A stretch of DNA of 7,432 nucleotides from Bacteroidota bacterium (GTDB taxonomy: Bacteria; Bacteroidota; Rhodothermia; Rhodothermales; Rubricoccaceae), in NCBI GenBank assembly GCA_022564455.1, contig JADFLK010000100.1, positions 1-7,432 of the forward strand. The letters are read 5' to 3'. The translations under genes were made by a program, and so were the position numbers. Each line of letters opens with the position of its first letter. Positions within the stretch are counted from its first letter, which is position 1. The notes under the pieces are model-generated. The model saw only the letters and a list, made by a program, of their open reading frames with translations. It was not told the DNA's origin and searched no databases. Positions 1 to 5,612 of this stretch are shown here, in pieces.

Positions 1-1003
1 CGTCGGCGTACAGCTTGACCGTGACCTGCCCGCTCCGGGTGATATAGCCCCGGTACATTCCTTTCGTGTTGAACGGCATGGCCACGTTGCCATGGCGATC
101 CAGCATGATGACGCCGCCCGTGCCACCGGCCTCGGTCAGCGTTTCGTGAATAACGGCTTCAGCGGCTTCGGTGCAGGTCTCTCCGCCGTACATCGCACGC
201 GCATGTATGTCGTGGGCGATGGCAAGCCGGATGAAGTACTCGCCGTGGCCTGTCGAACTGACGCCGCACGTCGCATCGTTGACAAACGTCCCCGCGCCGA
301 TGATGGGCGAGTCGCCGATTCGGCCCCAGCGCTTGTTCGTCATCCCGCCCGTGGAGGTGCCCGCTGCGAGATGCCCCTCGTTGTCGAGGGCTACTGCCCC
401 CACCGTGCCGATCATCTGCCATTCCTCGGGCACATAGCCTGCATCACCTTGCAGCTCGCGTTCACGTTCCTGGGCGGCCTCCAGCGCCCTTCGGCGGTGC
501 TCGGTGTGGAAGAAACTATTCGGCACGATCTCCAAACCCTGTTGGATGGCAAACTCCTCCGCGCCCTCCTCGTTGAGCATCACGTGGACGGAGTGCTCCA
601 TCACGGCTCTCGCCAGTTGGATGGGGTGGCGGATGTGCATCGTCCCCGTCGACGCGCCCGCCTGCCCAGTAGCGCCATCCATGATGGAGGCATCGTGACG
701 CACGGTGCCGTCGGCTGCAAAAACACCGCCGATTCCTGCGTTGAAATGCGGGTCATCCTCCAGCACCTCAATAGCATCCACCACACCGTCGAGCGCAGGA
801 TTGCCCTCCTCAATGGCCGCATACCCTGCGCGGAGGGCTTCCTCCAGTGCCGAGCGGATGGCAGTCTCCCTGTCGGGCGTCACCCGATCCCGACTAATGG
901 TACCCGCCCCGCCGTGGACAACAAGAACGACCGGATCAGCGGACTGGGCGGATGTGGAGACGACAGCCATCACAAAGAACAGAACAAGTACGATGAAGTG
1001 CAT
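1..1003 (-). CDS. Exported isoaspartyl peptidase / type III L-asparaginase (C-terminus beyond window)
   Basis: Ntn-hydrolase that removes N-terminal isoaspartyl residues from damaged peptides and often hydrolyses L-asparagine. The 334 visible codons cover nearly the whole family length (about 320 residues plus a leader); only a few C-terminal residues should lie beyond the left edge. Residues 1-21 (MHFIVLVLFF... ending TSAQS) form a signal peptide, so the enzyme should act outside the cytoplasm. The family start VVHGGAG lies near residue 28. The autocleavage nucleophile is Thr200 in IGTVGAVALD, followed by GTSTGG and by GRIGDSP, whose Arg228 and Asp231 match substrate-binding residues of the family. 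The C-terminal GGVIMLD and MPFNTKGMYRGY segments are also typical. The ATG at 1003 is chosen because it includes the whole leader; no Shine-Dalgarno is visible. It lies 73 bp downstream of the DUF2270 gene on the same strand and may be co-transcribed. Family assignment is confident; substrate preference is not visible. Confidence 0.95.
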   Translation of the reverse strand, partial: MHFIVLVLFFVMAVVSTSAQSADPVVLVVHGGAGTISRDRVTPDRETAIRSALEEALRAGYAAIEEGNPALDGVVDAIEVLEDDPHFNAGIGGVFAADGTVRHDASIMDGATGQAGASTGTMHIRHPIQLARAVMEHSVHVMLNEEGAEEFAIQQGLEIVPNSFFHTEHRRRALEAAQERERELQGDAGYVPEEWQMIGTVGAVALDNEGHLAAGTSTGGMTNKRWGRIGDSPIIGAGTFVNDATCGVSSTGHGEYFIRLAIAHDIHARAMYGGETCTEAAEAVIHETLTEAGGTGGVIMLDRHGNVAMPFNTKGMYRGYITRSGQVTVKLYAD

Positions 1004-1076
1004 GACGACGGTTATGCCGAGGTTGAGATAGAAGATAGGATGCGCACCTTGCCATTAGCGGCATCGCGGCCGCATC

Positions 1077-1754
1077 CTATGTTTTTGGCTGCCCCCTTCG
1101 GCGGACGAGCTTCCTGGCCGGTGAGGCGTCGGCCGCCCAGTCGACGATGTGCTCGGAGGGCGCGCCCAGTGCAGCAATCACACAAAGGGCGAAGAAGACA
1201 CCCATCGCAACCAGGACGGCAGCTCCGGGCACGATTCCTACGGCGGCGCGAGCTACGAATTCCGCGGCCTCGTAGGAAGGCGTGGGGTAAAGCCACAGCT
1301 TTAGCAGCCAGGCCAACAGCAAGATCGTGAACAGAGGCCCGTAGTTCCGGCGAATCCTAAGTCCGGCCGCCCCGAGGAGGGATATTCGCGGGAGCGTGTT
1401 GCCAAGATCCCGCGCGATCTGCGCTAGGCCGGCCTCGATGGCTTCCTTGTCCGTTTCCGAGTTTTGCAATAGCGCCGGCCGGACGAGGTGTTGATGCAGG
1501 TCGCGGATCAGAAGCTCCCACACATGATAGATCTGGTAGCGGCGTGACTCCATCACGAGAAAGAACAGAGTGAACAACAATGCCATCAGGAGGACAAAAT
1601 GCGGAGCCTGCGCCTCGCCGAACGCGAATGTGACCACCGCGGCCGTAGTCACCACCGCCCAGTTCGTCGTGGCATCCAGGCGCCGACGCCATACGTCCGC
1701 GTGCACGACCGCAGCACGGTAGAAGTGGACCAGCACCATCGTTTTGTCTACCAT
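1077..1754 (-). CDS. DUF2270-family integral membrane protein
   Basis: A 225-residue predicted membrane protein of the DUF2270 family, function unknown. The family signature is the N-terminal cytoplasmic segment FYRAAVVHADVWRRRLD followed by TTNWAVVTTAA, which leads into the first membrane helix. Four hydrophobic segments can be seen at about residues 30-47, 52-69, 140-157 and 174-196. A charged, helix-rich stretch (about 70-138, including SRRYQIYHVWE) lies between the second and third. The C-terminus is basic (RKLVRRRG). The start is well fixed because an in-frame TAG lies 9 nt upstream of the ATG at 1754; Met6 at 1739 is a possible alternative. It diverges from the metal-type cluster and precedes the peptidase gene. 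Nothing in the sequence ties it to metal handling. The family call rests on recognised motif style, not a search. Confidence 0.85.
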   Translation of the reverse strand: MVDKTMVLVHFYRAAVVHADVWRRRLDATTNWAVVTTAAVVTFAFGEAQAPHFVLLMALLFTLFFLVMESRRYQIYHVWELLIRDLHQHLVRPALLQNSETDKEAIEAGLAQIARDLGNTLPRISLLGAAGLRIRRNYGPLFTILLLAWLLKLWLYPTPSYEAAEFVARAAVGIVPGAAVLVAMGVFFALCVIAALGAPSEHIVDWAADASPARKLVRRRGQPKT

Positions 1755-1879
1755 CGCGAACTACCGGGGTGAAGCCGTGGAGTACAATCAACCGCGCCTA
1801 AGTTAAGGTTACTCCTTTCGGAGCAATAGGATGAACGGGTATCGAAAAAATCTCTGGTTGTAAAGTTTTCATGAACCTC

Positions 1880-1910
1880 GGAACTCTGTAGTATACAACA
1901 GGCTGTAGAT
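1880..1910 (+). promoter_or_regulatory. Candidate MerR-type promoter with operator in a 19-bp spacer
   Basis: A 16-bp imperfect palindrome (CTGTAGTATACAACAG, 1886-1901, 14 of 16 positions symmetric) sits between a weak -35-like GGAACT (1880-1885) and a weak -10-like GTAGAT (1905-1910). The spacing is exactly 19 bp. Known MerR-family targets have over-long 19-20 bp spacers with the operator between the hexamers, and the ACTCTGTAGTA start resembles, from memory, CadR/PbrR-type operators. The predicted transcript would start about 30 nt before the thioredoxin-like gene. Both hexamers match the general consensus poorly, so this is a position-and-shape argument. Confidence 0.45.
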
Positions 1911-1947
1911 GTCTTCGCGACAAACCTGACAACCTAGACGTATCGTG

Positions 1948-2214
1948 ATGAGTCCCAAACGCCTCATAGAAATCTATACGGCAGGCTGCCCCATCTGTAT
2001 CGAGACCCTCCAAATGGTCGAGACCCTGGCCTGCTCTTCTTGCGATGTGACCGTCCTGGATCTGAACGATCCAGAGGTGGCGCGTCGGGCCGCAGCATTG
2101 TCGATACTGTCCGTGCCGGCCGTTGTCGTTGACGGTATACCTGCAACCTGCTGCGTCGACCGAGGTGTGTCCGAGGACGCGTTGCGGGCTGCGGGCGTAG
2201 GACAACAGCTTTAA
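1948..2214 (+). CDS. Small six-cysteine thioredoxin/glutaredoxin-like protein
   Basis: An 88-residue cytoplasmic protein with a minimal thioredoxin-like fold. It has a beta strand (RLIEIY) leading into Cys14-Pro-Ile-Cys17 at the start of a helix, a second strand (VTVLDL), and SVPAVVV with the cis-proline (Pro57) typical of the fold. Besides the CxxC there is a second CxxC (Cys29/Cys32, ACSSC) and a vicinal pair Cys68-Cys69 (TCC), many thiols for so small a protein. There is no signal peptide. A GTG at 1945 lies directly before the ATG at 1948; the ATG is preferred, and no Shine-Dalgarno helps decide. As first gene downstream of the candidate MerR-type promoter, it may deliver or sequester a thiophilic metal, or reduce its partners. 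The redox or metal role is inferred. It could also be a glutaredoxin-like hypothetical protein without redox activity. Confidence 0.75.
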   Translation: MSPKRLIEIYTAGCPICIETLQMVETLACSSCDVTVLDLNDPEVARRAAALSILSVPAVVVDGIPATCCVDRGVSEDALRAAGVGQQL

Positions 2215-2302
2215 CCAACAAACAGATCTACGGGATTTAAGACTCCAATCCTATAGACTGAACCCTCATCGCATTCACATTCACCCCATTCGAACTAAAA
2301 CC

Positions 2303-2701
2303 ATGGAACACACCATGAAACGACCAACCCCAGCACCGCTGACAGCAGGTAGACGATTCGCCGCATGTGCGCTCGTTGCACTTTTCGCTACGATGGCCCT
2401 TGCACAGCAAGCGAGCGCTCAGGATGACAAACTCATAGAAGATCCCGATATCATCATCGAGGTAGACGGGATTGCATGTCCCTTTTGTGCCTATGGTATC
2501 GAGAAGCGCCTGAAGAGGATCGACGGCGTAGCTGAGCTGTCCGTTCTGCTGGAGGAGGGCAGGGTTCAACTGAAGATGGACGAGGGGGCAACGGTCTCCG
2601 AAGAACGCCTTCGAGAGGCAGTCGCCGAGGCCGGGTTCGAAGCGCGAAGTATTGTCTTCGTCAACGAAGAGGTGCGAACATCATCGGGGGTTGGTCGATG
2701 A
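2303..2701 (+). CDS. Secreted heavy-metal-associated (HMA, MerP-like) domain protein
   Basis: A 132-residue protein with an N-terminal signal peptide (basic GRR near residue 17, hydrophobic FAACALVALFATMALA, likely cleavage after ASAQ at residue 40) and one HMA domain (about 48-118). The metal-binding loop is GIACPFCAYG with Cys59 and Cys62, followed by the expected helix (IEKRLKRIDGV), strand, and a second helix ending EAGFEA. MerP, CopZ and ATPase HMA domains share this ferredoxin-like fold and bind one soft metal ion (Hg(II), Cu(I) or Zn(II)) with the cysteine pair. The CPFC loop differs from the usual MerP loop, so the metal cannot be assigned. An acidic linker (DDKLIEDPD) precedes the domain. 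The start may be Met1 (2303) or Met5 (2315); either keeps the signal peptide. Its TGA overlaps the next ATG (ATGA), implying translational coupling with the outer-membrane barrel, a likely partner. Confidence 0.85.
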   Translation: MEHTMKRPTPAPLTAGRRFAACALVALFATMALAQQASAQDDKLIEDPDIIIEVDGIACPFCAYGIEKRLKRIDGVAELSVLLEEGRVQLKMDEGATVSEERLREAVAEAGFEARSIVFVNEEVRTSSGVGR

Positions 2702-3654
2702 CTTGCCAAGCCCATTGCGGAAAAAAGGTGCTCCTCTTCCTTCAAGGAATTGGGCCTGGACCCTTGCCACATGCGGCTGCCTTCGTGCTGCTGGCAATAA
2801 TCGCGGCCTCACCAGCGCGCGCGCAGATTACGACGAATACAGCGCTGCCCGTAAGCGCAGGAGAGGGAATTATACGCGTTCAGTCGAAACTCATTCGCTC
2901 TACGGGCGACCCCAGTGAGATGGATCGGGAATTGCGAGTGCTGGCGTTTCCCTTGGTCGGTGTTTACGGCGTAACGCCGAAGCTAACATTGTTCGGTGTT
3001 CTTCCGATCCTCGATAAGAACCTGGAGGTCACCACACCACAGGGCCGCCGCGTCACAAGGAAGACCTCGGGGCTGGCCGACGCTCGTCTTTTTGCGCGCT
3101 ACACGGTGTACCAGTTCAACCGGCGCGGTGAAACCGCCCGGCTCGCGCCTTTCGCCGGAGTTGAGCTGCCCACCGGCACGAATGACGCAACGGACGGCTT
3201 GGGCCTACTGCCGCCGCCACTGCAACTAGGTTCTGGGTCGTGGGACCCCTTCGCGGGCGTGGTGTTTACCAGGCAAACCTTTGCCTGGCAAATCGATGTT
3301 TCGGCATCTTACAAATTCAGCACGGAAGCCGATGACTTTCAGTTCGGGGATGAGGCTCGCCTGGACGTGGCCACGAAGGTGCGCCTCCTACCACGCCGCC
3401 TCAGTAGCGGGTTGCCCAGCTTCCTCTATGGCAACCTAGAGACGAACGTAATCTGGCAGGACCAGAACGAGATGGGCGGTGCCGTGGATGTGAACTCGGG
3501 CGGCACCACTTGGTACATCGCGCCGGGCATTCAGTACGTGACCAGGCGGATCATTCTCGAAGCGGCTGTGCAAGTCCCTGTTGTCCAGGATTTGAACGGA
3601 AGCGCCCTCGAAAACAACTTCATCATCACGCTGAGCTCGCGCTTCAGCATTTAG
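2698..3654 (+). CDS. Outer-membrane beta-barrel, MetA/phenol-degradation 'transporter' type
   Basis: A 318-residue exported protein that looks like an outer-membrane channel of the family often labelled 'transporter' (MetA-pathway of phenol degradation, PF13557-like). The hydrophobic signal (about 24-39) ends in ASPARA with likely cleavage before QITTN. The mature part alternates short amphipathic strands with turns (RELRVLAFPLVGVYGVTPKL, KTSGLADARLFARYTVYQF, LAPFAGVELPTGTND, TFAWQIDVSASYKF) and ends in a strand closing with SSRFSI, as barrel proteins often do. The start codon overlaps the HMA stop by 4 bp, which strongly suggests coupled translation and a shared job. Residues 1-9 (MTCQAHCGKK) put two cysteines and a histidine ahead of the signal segment; an internal GTG at 2728 would drop them. 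Substrate and direction of transport are unknown. A porin-like structural role is possible. Confidence 0.75.
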   Translation: MTCQAHCGKKVLLFLQGIGPGPLPHAAAFVLLAIIAASPARAQITTNTALPVSAGEGIIRVQSKLIRSTGDPSEMDRELRVLAFPLVGVYGVTPKLTLFGVLPILDKNLEVTTPQGRRVTRKTSGLADARLFARYTVYQFNRRGETARLAPFAGVELPTGTNDATDGLGLLPPPLQLGSGSWDPFAGVVFTRQTFAWQIDVSASYKFSTEADDFQFGDEARLDVATKVRLLPRRLSSGLPSFLYGNLETNVIWQDQNEMGGAVDVNSGGTTWYIAPGIQYVTRRIILEAAVQVPVVQDLNGSALENNFIITLSSRFSI

Positions 3655-3691
3655 GCCCTCCTGCAAACACTCCCGGACGGAACCTTTAGCC

Positions 3692-4654
3692 ATGCCTACT
3701 GCTTTTTTTGCAAAACGCCTCTTCCTTTTGGCCTCTCTTGCCGTGTCCCTGCTCGGCTGTCAGCCGTCTACGCCGGAAACACCCACGTATCGCTTTGTGA
3801 AGACCTGGGGCCAGAGAGGCGCCGAACCGGGGGAACTGCGAGAGCCTATCGGCATCGTCATCTCCGGCGAGGAGGTCTTCGTCAGCGATGCGGGCAACAA
3901 CCGGATTCAAGTCTTCGACCGGGAGGGCTTATTCCTTCGCCAGTTTGGCTCCGAGGGAAGTGGCCCCGGCGAGTTAGGGCGACCAATGCATCTCGGCGTA
4001 CAGGGAGGCACTTTATACGTTGCGGAATATCTCAACGACCGTGTGCAGCGCTTCGCACTCGACGGCACTCCGCAGTCATCGATCGGTTCGGCGGGCGCAG
4101 GACCGGGACAATTCGACGCGCCGACCAGCGCCACAGTCGATGCCGATGGTCGCATCTATGTAGCTGATTTCTACAACCAGCGTATCCAAGTACTCAGCCC
4201 GGAGGGCGATTTGGTCCGACAGTTTGGCACGACCGGAGAAGATGGGCCTGAGCCAGAACAGTTTACCTATCCGACCGCAGTGGCGCTGTTTCCTGATGGT
4301 GGCTTCGTTGTGGGTGATGCGTACAATCACCGCATTCAGGCCTTCGATGCCGACGGCGCCTTTCGTTGGATGATTCCAGATGACATCAACTGGGCAGATT
4401 CGACGCAAGGTCGTTTTAACGTGGCCACCTCGGTTACCGTTGGACCAGAGAACCATATCTACGTAGCCGATTTCTACAACCACCGCATCCAGATTATTGG
4501 AGAAGATGGCCAGTTCGTCTCAGCCTTTGGCTCGCAGGGCTCAGGCCCGGGTCAGTTCGAACGCCCCACGGATATCGCCTTCGATGTGGACGAGAATCTC
4601 TACGTCGTCGATTTCGGCAATGACCGCATCCAGAAATTCGAGCCGGTTCGCTGA
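3692..4654 (+). CDS. NHL-repeat lipoprotein, six-bladed beta-propeller
   Basis: A 320-residue lipoprotein. A signal peptide ends in the lipobox SLLGC, making Cys23 the lipidation site. It is followed by a short Ser/Thr/Pro linker and six NHL repeats. The repeat cores are AGNNRIQVF (67-75), YLNDRVQRF (113-121), FYNQRIQVL (160-168), AYNHRIQAF (210-218), FYNHRIQII (261-269) and FGNDRIQKF (308-316), enough for a closed six-bladed propeller. Linkers of the type FGSEGSGPGELGRP are regular except before repeat five, where a longer segment (MIPDDINWADSTQGRFNVAT) replaces the usual glycine-rich loop. NHL propellers are generally binding platforms and only sometimes enzymes; no catalytic site is evident. 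It starts 37 bp after the barrel gene and probably sits in the same operon as an envelope scaffold or binding partner. No cysteine remains after Cys23, so direct thiol metal binding is unlikely. Confidence 0.9.
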   Translation: MPTAFFAKRLFLLASLAVSLLGCQPSTPETPTYRFVKTWGQRGAEPGELREPIGIVISGEEVFVSDAGNNRIQVFDREGLFLRQFGSEGSGPGELGRPMHLGVQGGTLYVAEYLNDRVQRFALDGTPQSSIGSAGAGPGQFDAPTSATVDADGRIYVADFYNQRIQVLSPEGDLVRQFGTTGEDGPEPEQFTYPTAVALFPDGGFVVGDAYNHRIQAFDADGAFRWMIPDDINWADSTQGRFNVATSVTVGPENHIYVADFYNHRIQIIGEDGQFVSAFGSQGSGPGQFERPTDIAFDVDENLYVVDFGNDRIQKFEPVR

Positions 4655-4754
4655 GAACTTGCGTCACCATTTGCGGATTAATACGCAGGCATGAGCAACG
4701 GATTGAACGTGTCTCCGACGATACACTGCCGCCGAGCTGACCCCACAGAGCGCC

Positions 4755-4759
4755 AGGAG
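4755..4759 (+). promoter_or_regulatory. Ribosome binding site that favours the second ATG of the MerR-type gene
   Basis: AGGAG at 4755-4759 is only 2 nt from the ATG at 4762 but 8 nt from the ATG at 4768. The 8-nt spacing is the functional one, so translation probably starts at 4768. It is one of the few clear Shine-Dalgarno sites in the window. Confidence 0.6.
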
Positions 4760-4767
4760 CGATGAAG

Positions 4768-5187
4768 ATGATAACCCGAGGAAAATTAGCCCGGCGTACC
4801 GGCGTGAACATTGAGACGATCCGCTACTATGAGCAGCGCGGGCTGATTCCCGAGCCGCCTCGAACTACATCCGGCTACCGGCAATACACCGAGGACTACG
4901 TTGAGCGCATCCGGTTCATCAAACGGGCGCAGGAACTCGGTTTCACGCTGTCCGAGATCAAGGAGCTGCTCTCGCTCCGCGTTGACCCGGAAACGGACCG
5001 CGGTGAAGTGAAGCAGCGTGCCGCGACAAAAATCGTCGACATCGAGAAGAAGATCAGTGACCTGGAGCGGATGAAGAACCAGTTGACGAGACTGGTAACT
5101 TCTTGTAGCGGGCGCGGACCAACGAGCGAATGCCCGATCTTGGAAGCGATTGAGAGCGAGGAATCCTTCCACGCCGTCGCCAATTGA
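4768..5187 (+). CDS. MerR-family metal-responsive transcriptional regulator
   Basis: A 139-residue cytoplasmic dimeric activator. The winged helix-turn-helix covers about residues 2-70 (LARRTGVNIETIRYYEQRGL, then SGYRQY and the FIKRAQELGFTLSEIKELL helix), all strongly MerR-like. A long dimerisation helix (about 84-110) follows. The metal loop is SCSGRGPTSECPIL, with Cys113 and Cys122 spaced as C-X8-C, as in MerR of Tn501. CueR-type Cu(I) sensors have C-X7-C. The third mercury ligand of MerR, a Cys at the start of the dimer helix, has no equivalent: this region reads DPETDRGEVKQRA, with Arg78 about where the Cys would fall. The inducer is therefore uncertain (Hg, Cd, Pb, Zn or Cu class). Start 4768 is preferred to 4762 on ribosome-site spacing. 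The gene lies 113 bp after the NHL gene on the same strand and probably controls the upstream cluster, perhaps through the palindrome at 1886-1901. Confidence 0.9.
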   Translation: MITRGKLARRTGVNIETIRYYEQRGLIPEPPRTTSGYRQYTEDYVERIRFIKRAQELGFTLSEIKELLSLRVDPETDRGEVKQRAATKIVDIEKKISDLERMKNQLTRLVTSCSGRGPTSECPILEAIESEESFHAVAN

Positions 5188-5325
5188 GAGCACAGGCCCC
5201 GGCCGGTTCAACGTGGCGACGGCCGTAGCCGCCCGGCCGACGTTGCCGTCGACTTAGAAGGCCAGCCGTACGTAGCAGACTTCCACAACGACCGCATCCA
5301 GGTATTTCAACCCGCGGAGAACTGA
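5183..5325 (+). pseudogene. Frameshifted remnant of a second NHL-repeat protein
   Basis: Immediately after the regulator stop, one frame (from 5183) reads STGPGRFNVATAVAARPT. A second frame (5236-5325) reads ADVAVDLEGQPYVADF, then HNDRIQVFQPAEN and a stop. These match the last two repeats of the intact NHL lipoprotein upstream (TQGRFNVATSV, and ERPTDIAFD ending in NDRIQKFEPVR). The expected RPTDVAVD would be restored by adding 4 bp, as if a GACGGACG direct repeat had slipped to GACG. There is no start codon and only about one blade survives, so this is a fossil. DNA identity to the intact copy looks moderate, which suggests an old paralogue and not a recent duplication. Confidence 0.65.
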
Positions 5326-5434
5326 CGGATGAAAACGAGGACCCGCGGCGAAGCAGCGAAGGCCGCAGAAGACGGAAAGTGCGAACAGGCCAACGAAGAA
5401 GTAGAGCGCACGTTCGCCGAGTGGCAGACGGGGA

Positions 5435-5450
5435 TAGAACTGCAGTTCTA
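5435..5450. repeat. Perfect 16-bp palindrome
   Basis: TAGAACTGCAGTTCTA is a perfect inverted repeat that could form a 6-bp stem with a TGCA loop. It overlaps the CTAG at the left edge of the MITE-like element. There is no T-tract, so a rho-independent terminator is not supported. It may be a decayed terminator or a preferred target structure for the element. Confidence 0.5.
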
Positions 5451-5451
5451 G

Positions 5452-5612
5452 GACCTGTTCACAGTAAATCATGAAGGATCGTTTCGGCCCATTCTGGACC
5501 GTTTCGGCGTTGCACTCGTCGTTCGGGACTATTGCCCCGACCTCCTCGCGCGCCTTGAATCGGCCTCAGACTGTCCTCGAACCAATCTCAACACGCTCAC
5601 TGTGAACAGGCC
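5452..5612. mobile_element. 161-bp MITE-like element with CTAG flanks
   Basis: The ends form 14-bp terminal inverted repeats with one mismatch: GACCTGTTCACAGT on the left (5452-5465) and the complement of GGCCTGTTCACAGT on the right (5599-5612). Both sides carry CTAG (5448-5451 and 5613-5616), matching the YTAR/CTAG target duplication known for IS5-family transposons. Because CTAG is its own reverse complement, it could instead be part of an 18-bp inverted repeat. The 133-bp interior has no transposase-sized ORF, so the element would be non-autonomous and need a transposase elsewhere. The family assignment is inferred from target and end shape only. Confidence 0.6.

Noticed and set aside
92..1330. 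Long plus-strand open frame of 412 codons
   Set aside because: It lies antisense to the isoaspartyl peptidase and DUF2270 genes, both of which have clear family motifs. Its translation is Arg/His-rich without domain resemblance, as expected for a shadow frame in GC-rich DNA.
1812..1823. Small inverted repeat CTCC-TTTC-GGAG between the divergent genes
   Set aside because: Only 4 bp per arm and too compact for a typical MerR operator. It could be a minor hairpin in the DUF2270 leader, but nothing supports a function.
4671..4690. TGCG/CGCA short inverted repeat after the NHL gene as a possible terminator
   Set aside because: Only 4 bp stems and no T-tract, so a rho-independent terminator between the NHL gene and the regulator gene is not supported.
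4703..4727. TTGAAC followed by TACACT upstream of the regulator gene
   Set aside because: The spacer is only 13 bp, too short for a housekeeping or MerR-type promoter. A separate promoter for the regulator is not supported.
5329..5451. Plus-strand 40-codon frame starting MKTRTRGEAAK
   Set aside because: Short, no ribosome site, no family resemblance, and located in decayed DNA; used only as context for the CTAG site.
5254..5472. Minus-strand frame of 72 codons with one hydrophobic stretch (ALYFFVGLFALSVFC)
   Set aside because: It starts inside the MITE-like element and ends antisense to the NHL fossil. The hydrophobic run is the complement of Glu/Lys-rich codons. No start signal or family resemblance.
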